Origin: JBCCXL01 sp039191605
GTDB lineage: Bacteria; Acidobacteriota; Thermoanaerobaculia; Multivoradales; JAHZIX01
Direction: 5' to 3'
DNA length: 64,000 bases
NCBI GenBank assembly: GCA_039191605.1
Contig: JBCCXL010000019.1
Location: forward strand, 62,001-126,000
Under the pieces are notes generated by a model. The model saw only the letters and a list, made by a program, of their open reading frames with translations. It did not search any database and was not told the origin of the DNA. Both the position numbers and the translations under genes were made by a program. Below, one piece after another: positions 63,310 through 64,000 of this stretch. Every line of letters begins with the position of its first letter. Within the stretch, counting starts at the first letter, position 1.

Positions 63310-64000
63310 TTAGGCTCCGTCCTTGAGAGCTTCGTTGAGGTTCTGCTGGGTGAATTGATAGGCCGGCGCCAGGCCGAAGAGAATGCCGCTCACCAGGCTC
63401 ACTCCGGCGGCGAAGAAGAGCACGAAGGAGTCGAGGCGAATCTCGTTGACCCGAGGCAGCTGGCTCTGCACCATCGGCAGCAGGGATTCCAGCGCGAACC
63501 AGGCGAGGATCAGGCCGAAGGTGCCTCCGACCAGCCCCAGCAGCATGCTCTCGGTGAGGAATTGGCGCAGCAGCCGAATCGGACCGGCGCCCACCGCCAT
63601 GCGGATGGCGGTCTCCGCCCGCCGAGTGCTGGACTTCGCCAGCATTAGGTTAGCGACGTTGGAGCAGGCGATGAGCAGCACCAGGCCGACGGCGCCCCAG
63701 AGCACCAGCAGCGCCGGGCGAACGTCGCCGACGATCTTGTTCTCCAGGGGAGTCAGCCAGACGCCACGCCCCTCGGAGGTCGCCGGATAGCGGCCCTCGA
63801 AGGCCCGGGCGAGGCTATCCATGCCGTCTTGGGCGCCCTGTAGCGAGGTATCCGCCTTGATCCGCGCCACCACGCTGAGGAAGTTGAAGTTGCGGGGCGC
63901 CACGGTGGCCGGAATGGCCCCGGGGTTCCACACTTCGGTGCCGTCGGGGAAGTCGAAGCCCGGCGGCGCGATGCCGATGATCTCGGCCTGATTGCCGTCT
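63310..64000 (-). CDS. FtsX/MacB-type permease, N-terminal half (5' end cut by window edge)
   Basis: The frame runs from the right edge (64000) to TAA at 63310. Visible residues include the MacB-like periplasmic domain end (IGIAPPGFDFPDGTEVW) and FtsX helices (LLVLWGAVGLVLLIACSNVANLMLAKSSTRRAETAIRMAVGAGPIRLLRQFLTES-type block). It ends ...NEALKDGA, exactly where the family continues into a helical link and second half, supporting a split gene. The missing N-terminus lies outside the window. Confidence 0.85.
   Translation of the reverse strand, partial: DGNQAEIIGIAPPGFDFPDGTEVWNPGAIPATVAPRNFNFLSVVARIKADTSLQGAQDGMDSLARAFEGRYPATSEGRGVWLTPLENKIVGDVRPALLVLWGAVGLVLLIACSNVANLMLAKSSTRRAETAIRMAVGAGPIRLLRQFLTESMLLGLVGGTFGLILAWFALESLLPMVQSQLPRVNEIRLDSFVLFFAAGVSLVSGILFGLAPAYQFTQQNLNEALKDGA

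Overview
The window is high-GC bacterial DNA, most likely from an Acidobacteriota genome, possibly Thermoanaerobaculia-like. The pointers are a GWxTD plus 'VWFA-related Acidobacterial' domain protein (8678-11338), a duplicated FtsX/MacB-type orphan permease (62078-64000), a glycine cleavage system with a split P-protein, and many secreted or lipoprotein genes carrying short tandem repeats. This placement rests on family knowledge, not on an rRNA gene; no rRNA, tRNA, IS element, prophage or CRISPR array was seen.

Layout: 1-2366 (-) is a zinc-ribbon/low-complexity/TM/TolB-N-like protein running off the left edge, next to a Tat-exported amidase homologue. 4665-5878 (+) holds two tandem secreted paralogues closed by a strong terminator. 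6330-11338 (+) carries an M43-type metalloprotease and the GWxTD-VWFA protein. 11570-17371 holds a DUF4286 protein, a TPR protein, an S9B dipeptidyl peptidase and a beta-strand-repeat lipoprotein. 17484-21383 (-) is the operon rplU-rpmA-obg-nadD-rsfS, ending in a sigma54-activator homologue with lost ATPase residues. 21608-24115 has a tiny zinc ribbon, an orphan sensor kinase and an Hsp20. 24369-28446 is an oligopeptide-type ABC importer without ATPase genes, followed by an MFS exporter and queA.

31224-34536 is the least explained locus: an XRE-type regulator, a TPR protein with a disordered N-terminus, and an 87-residue secreted Cys-containing peptide with an inverted repeat in its AT-rich upstream region. 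34854-40714 (-) is a membrane protein and the gcvT/gcvH/gcvPA/gcvPB cluster. 41220-49333 (+) has a Spy-like protein, a degenerate serine beta-lactamase homologue, a choice-of-anchor I protein, a SixA-like protein lacking the catalytic His, a secreted unknown, a zinc-ribbon protein and a shikimate-kinase-like protein without a P-loop. 49578-52250 is a PhoB/PhoR-type pair. 52296-61930 contains a HEAT-cyclophilin lipoprotein, a LOG-family protein, two DinB-type proteins, an FG-GAP protein, a TPR/double cNMP-binding protein and a sigma-factor-like protein. The right edge is a split FtsX-type permease.

Two themes stand out. First, four enzyme homologues appear to lack catalytic residues (sigma54 AAA+, beta-lactamase, SixA, shikimate kinase). 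Second, short tandem repeats are common: arrays inside genes have periods of 6, 15 or 18 bp, while intergenic arrays have periods of 14, 22 or 34 bp that would break a reading frame.
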